Origin: JAGZEG01 sp963930185
Lineage (GTDB): Bacteria; Actinomycetota; Coriobacteriia; Coriobacteriales; UMGS124
Direction: 5' to 3'
Length of the DNA stretch: 64,000 nt
Assembly (NCBI GenBank): GCA_963930185.1
Contig: CAWVLT010000047.1
Location: 5,410 to 69,409 of the forward strand
How positions within the stretch are numbered: position 1 is the first letter of the stretch; each line of letters starts with the position of its first letter. A model generated the notes under the pieces. The model did no database searches. It was given only the letters and a program-made list of their open reading frames with translations, and was not told the DNA's origin. This document shows positions 61,200 through 64,000 of this stretch, one piece after another. The translations under genes were made by a program, and so were the position numbers.

Positions 61200-62480
61200 A
61201 TGGACGAAAGCATCACGAGGAAGAGCTTCATGCAGGGGGCCGCTGCTCTTGCCGGCGTCGCGGGGGCTGGCATTTTCGGTGGGCTTGCGAACGGCGCGCA
61301 TGCAGACGAGGGCGAAGGCGAGCAGGCATGGGACGAGGAAACCGACGTCCTCGTCTGTGGCTTTGGCGGTGCGGGCTCTGCCTGCGCTCTTGAGGCTGCT
61401 GATGGCGGTGCAAAGGTTCTTCTTATCGAGAAGGACGTGCTCCCTGGCGGTTCGATGAGCCGCTGTGGTGGAGGCATGGCCGGCGCCGGCACTTCCATGC
61501 AGAAGGAGGCTGGTATCGAAGATAGCCCTGACGAATTCTTCGACTGGATCATGCTCACGACCGACGGTCTGTGCCCTGAGGATATAGCCCGCGTGTATGC
61601 GGACAACTCCGCGGCGAACATTGACTGGCTCAACGACCTCTCCATTGAGTTCAACGACGCGCCTCTGTTTGTCGGGGAGGAGACAACCGACGACTTCCGC
61701 ATCGGCATCAACCGCCGCGGCGTCCAGTATACGGCCTTCGGCCTTGAGGAGTCGGACGTCACCCCTCGCTCCCACTGGGCAGTCATGAAGGAGGGGAGCA
61801 CTGCAACCAATGCCGGCCCCGAGCTCTTCTACCCGCTACTGCTTGCCGTGAATGCGAACGAGAACATCGAGGTTCGCTATCAGACGGCGCTTGTTTCACT
61901 CGTCACCGATGCTACCGGGGCGGTGATCGGCGCCGTAATTGACGAGAACGGCACTGAGAAGAGGGTCAAGGCTCTCAATGGCGTGATGCTGGCGACTGGC
62001 GGCTTCCCCAACAACATGGAGATGCGCAAGAACTTCTGCTACGACACGTATGGCAGGACTTCGTACATGAGCCCGATGTGCACGGGTGACGGCGTGCGCG
62101 CTGCCATGGCGGTCGGTGCCGATCTGGCCAACACATGCCAGAGCTACCTCTTTGGCGAAGGTGCCTTCTACGAGGCCACCTTTAACGAGGAGTGGGAGGG
62201 CGTGTTCCCCATGTGGCTCGCCGATCCCGAGGATCCCAACAAGCTGGTTGCCGAGGCTCCCATCATCGCCGAGACTCACGGTGGCGTGGTGATCAACACG
62301 GACGCTCAGGTGCTGAACGTGTTTGGTGAGGTCATTCCCAACCTGTACGCCGGTGGATGTGACGTGGGATCCAACATCTTCGGCGCAGCGGATCACTATC
62401 CGGGCTGTGGCAGCTACGTCGGATTTGCTCTGTGCTTCGGCCGTATTGCCGGTGCAAACCTTGCGACCAACAAGGCGTAG
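61200..62480 (+). CDS. Exported FAD-dependent reductase, short fumarate-reductase flavoprotein type
   Basis: The 426-residue protein has a Tat-like signal with an Arg-Lys pair (TRKSFMQGAAALAG), the FAD-binding VLVCGFGGAGSACALEAA, GGSMSRCGGGMAGAGTSM and, near the end, NLYAGGCDVGSNIFGAADHY. It is about 100 residues shorter than the relative at 30637, mostly in the cap domain, so its substrate pocket may differ. TAAGGAGG precedes the ATG. It is divergent from LuxR 3. A terminator at 62515 follows. Confidence 0.9.
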   Translation: MDESITRKSFMQGAAALAGVAGAGIFGGLANGAHADEGEGEQAWDEETDVLVCGFGGAGSACALEAADGGAKVLLIEKDVLPGGSMSRCGGGMAGAGTSMQKEAGIEDSPDEFFDWIMLTTDGLCPEDIARVYADNSAANIDWLNDLSIEFNDAPLFVGEETTDDFRIGINRRGVQYTAFGLEESDVTPRSHWAVMKEGSTATNAGPELFYPLLLAVNANENIEVRYQTALVSLVTDATGAVIGAVIDENGTEKRVKALNGVMLATGGFPNNMEMRKNFCYDTYGRTSYMSPMCTGDGVRAAMAVGADLANTCQSYLFGEGAFYEATFNEEWEGVFPMWLADPEDPNKLVAEAPIIAETHGGVVINTDAQVLNVFGEVIPNLYAGGCDVGSNIFGAADHYPGCGSYVGFALCFGRIAGANLATNKA

Positions 62481-62514
62481 GCTTCTGTTTGTTAGCTAGC
62501 AAAGTGTTCTTATG

Positions 62515-62549
62515 GGGCGACCGGTCATGATGCGGACCGGTCGCCCTTT
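62515..62549. terminator. Bidirectional terminator between reductase and LuxR 4
   Basis: A perfect 12-bp stem GGGCGACCGGTC/GACCGGTCGCCC with an 8-nt loop, then TTT. The TGA stop of the minus-strand LuxR gene lies inside it. Confidence 0.9.
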
Positions 62550-64000
62550 CTGTTTAAGCTGATCTTGTTGTACAAGTTTCGCAGGTCCTTTACTGAGTGA
62601 ATATCAAGCTTAGCATAGATATTTCGGATATGCGTTCGCACGGTTGCCATACTGATCATCAGAGTTTTTGATATTTCTTCATTGGTATAGCGCATTACGA
62701 GCAGCGTAAGAATGTCATTCTCTCTTTTTGTTAGATGATAATATTCGGATATAGTTTTACATGTATTCATAATATCATCGCTGCTTCCGATAAAGGTGTC
62801 ATCAAAGATGCTTGTGTCTTTTACGTCATTTTCACTGGTGGCTCCGAAGGAGGCTGTCTTGTCGACGCTGCTCGATAAATTTTTGCAGAAAAAGAGGGAG
62901 ATGACGAAGAGAGCCATGCTCGTGCAGACGAGGGTAACTGCAAGGGCTTGTCTGTCAGCGTATGCCTGTAGGGCTGCTCCGATCGAACTACCGGTTGAGC
63001 ATGCCGCGAGAACAAGAACCTCGGCAAAAATGGAGGGCTGGCCACTCTTGACATCGACCAAATAGGGGATCACGAATGCAGGGAGTATCAATAGGAGCTG
63101 CTCGGCAACAACAAGTACTATCGAGATCCAAGGCATCATTTTGTCAAGCGCGAAAACTGCGAGGAGCGCTCCCACCAATACGAAGACGATGACAGTCGGG
63201 TACAGACGAACCCCGCTATCGGCCCCAAGGGATAGTGCGACCAGTAGCACGATGGCTCCGGCGAGCAGCATGCCCACTGAAGAGCATATTTGCGAAGATA
63301 GATTCGCCCCACTTTCTTCAGAAACGAGAATCCAATTCGTTGTTGCGTGGCCGAGACACAGACGGACGAGGATTAGAAACAGGAGAAAAGTTGTTAGTGT
63401 GCCTCGATTTATTCGAATGGTAATGCCAGACAGGTCGCTTAAGATAGGGTTGATTGGTCCGTGATTGCCAGTCGAAAACCCATTTCGCGATGTGTTAAAT
63501 TCTGTGAAGAAATACAAGCATATTGTCGATATGACGGGGAGTGTTGTTAGAACGCCTCCTTCCATCTCCAATCTGATTGATCCAAAGACAAGCGTGCTTG
63601 CGGCTGAGATGCTACACGCGAAGCTGAATATGAGAACCAAACGCTTGAGCCCATATGGCAACAAGGCCTCACCCCAGAGCAGCAGAAGCAGGTTGCCGCC
63701 GAGCTGAGAGACAATCTCGCATGTTACGAGAAAAGGATACGGAAACTCGACTGGAAATGCCTTGAAGGTGAGCATGCCTGATGCTGCGCATACGAGTGCG
63801 ATACCAAAAGCAACGATGGGATGCCTACATATGCGGACATCCGGTTTGAGCAGATACACAAGAGAAACCATGAGAAGAACGAAGGCAACAACGGCAGTGT
63901 AGAGTATCGTCGTGCTAGGGCGTGTCGTCACAAGATGTGTAGCCAAAGTGTAAGGCAGCGGATCTGGAAGGCGGCCTCGAACGAGGAGGCCCTCTTGCAG
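62525..64000 (-). CDS. Multi-pass membrane LuxR-type transcriptional regulator (4), N-terminus off window
   Basis: At least 491 codons are open. A TTG at 63946 could be a start, but the frame stays open to the edge with plausible protein sequence (GRLPDPLPYTLATHLVTTRP), so the true start probably lies outside. About 12 hydrophobic segments precede a LuxR HTH (LTKRENDILTLLVMRYT, then ISMATVRTHIRNIYAKLDIH). Its base composition is clearly lower in GC than its neighbours, which may mean recent acquisition. It converges on the reductase at 61200. Confidence 0.85.
   Translation of the reverse strand: MQEGLLVRGRLPDPLPYTLATHLVTTRPSTTILYTAVVAFVLLMVSLVYLLKPDVRICRHPIVAFGIALVCAASGMLTFKAFPVEFPYPFLVTCEIVSQLGGNLLLLLWGEALLPYGLKRLVLIFSFACSISAASTLVFGSIRLEMEGGVLTTLPVISTICLYFFTEFNTSRNGFSTGNHGPINPILSDLSGITIRINRGTLTTFLLFLILVRLCLGHATTNWILVSEESGANLSSQICSSVGMLLAGAIVLLVALSLGADSGVRLYPTVIVFVLVGALLAVFALDKMMPWISIVLVVAEQLLLILPAFVIPYLVDVKSGQPSIFAEVLVLAACSTGSSIGAALQAYADRQALAVTLVCTSMALFVISLFFCKNLSSSVDKTASFGATSENDVKDTSIFDDTFIGSSDDIMNTCKTISEYYHLTKRENDILTLLVMRYTNEEISKTLMISMATVRTHIRNIYAKLDIHSVKDLRNLYNKISLNRKGDRSAS

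Overview
The window is high-GC actinobacterial DNA. Its gene content suggests the class Coriobacteriia, probably an Eggerthellaceae-like gut anaerobe. The evidence is indirect: several exported (Tat-type signal) reductases, a DMSO-reductase-type molybdoenzyme with its TorD chaperone, and four multi-pass membrane proteins ending in LuxR-type HTH domains, two of them divergent from flavoprotein reductases. No 16S or marker-gene search could be run, so the genus is left open. I see no prophage, insertion sequence or CRISPR array.

Layout. 1-1856: truncated TRIC-type channel, two tRNA-Ser genes (GGA and CGA), one unknown acidic protein. 2038-5846: phosphate ABC transporter pstC, pstA and, after a terminator and a 0.7 kb gap, pstS; no pstB or phoU is in view. 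6293-10656: replication/translation cluster rpsF-ssb-rpsR-DUF2232-rplI, then dnaB. 10769-11464: Panacea-domain gene and a GNAT remnant. 11667-16867: purA-purD-NUDIX and an ABC exporter. 17044-27578: torD-dmsB-dmsA on the minus strand, facing an unusual GNAT-membrane fusion, a ThiT-like transporter, an orphan DmsC-like anchor and a first membrane LuxR. 27645-35283: AAA/PD-(D/E)XK gene, an EEP phosphodiesterase, a flavoprotein reductase divergent from a second LuxR, and pyridoxal kinase. 35655-40982: two near-identical SlyD/FKBP genes flanking a large membrane protein, a small double-glycine/zinc-ribbon protein, and a DUF4143 ATPase behind 34-bp tandem repeats. 41205-42545: radical-SAM HemW-like protein.

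42600-49066 is the most striking region: a phospho-signalling island with an FHA protein, a protein kinase fused to BspA-like (DUF285-type) repeats, a PP2C phosphatase, a TerY-like vWA protein, and a second kinase with a zinc ribbon and a membrane anchor. The vWA-PP2C-kinase trio matches the known TerY-phosphorylation triad; the FHA protein and the kinase-DUF285 protein look like a local addition. The PP2C frame runs 282 nt antisense into the kinase gene.

49075-64000: CDF metal transporter, exported GerMN-like protein, a standalone molybdenum-cofactor-oxidoreductase dimerisation domain with AraC regulator and methyltransferase, an SPFH/zinc-ribbon pair, a frameshifted flavodoxin-like gene, purE, an ATPase-nuclease remnant, a tyrosine phosphatase, a HIRAN protein, and a third LuxR divergent from a second flavoprotein reductase, followed by a fourth LuxR that runs off the window.

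Functional picture: core replication, translation and purine genes are interleaved with anaerobic-respiration modules that each seem to carry a regulator, plus a kinase/phosphatase stress-signalling island.
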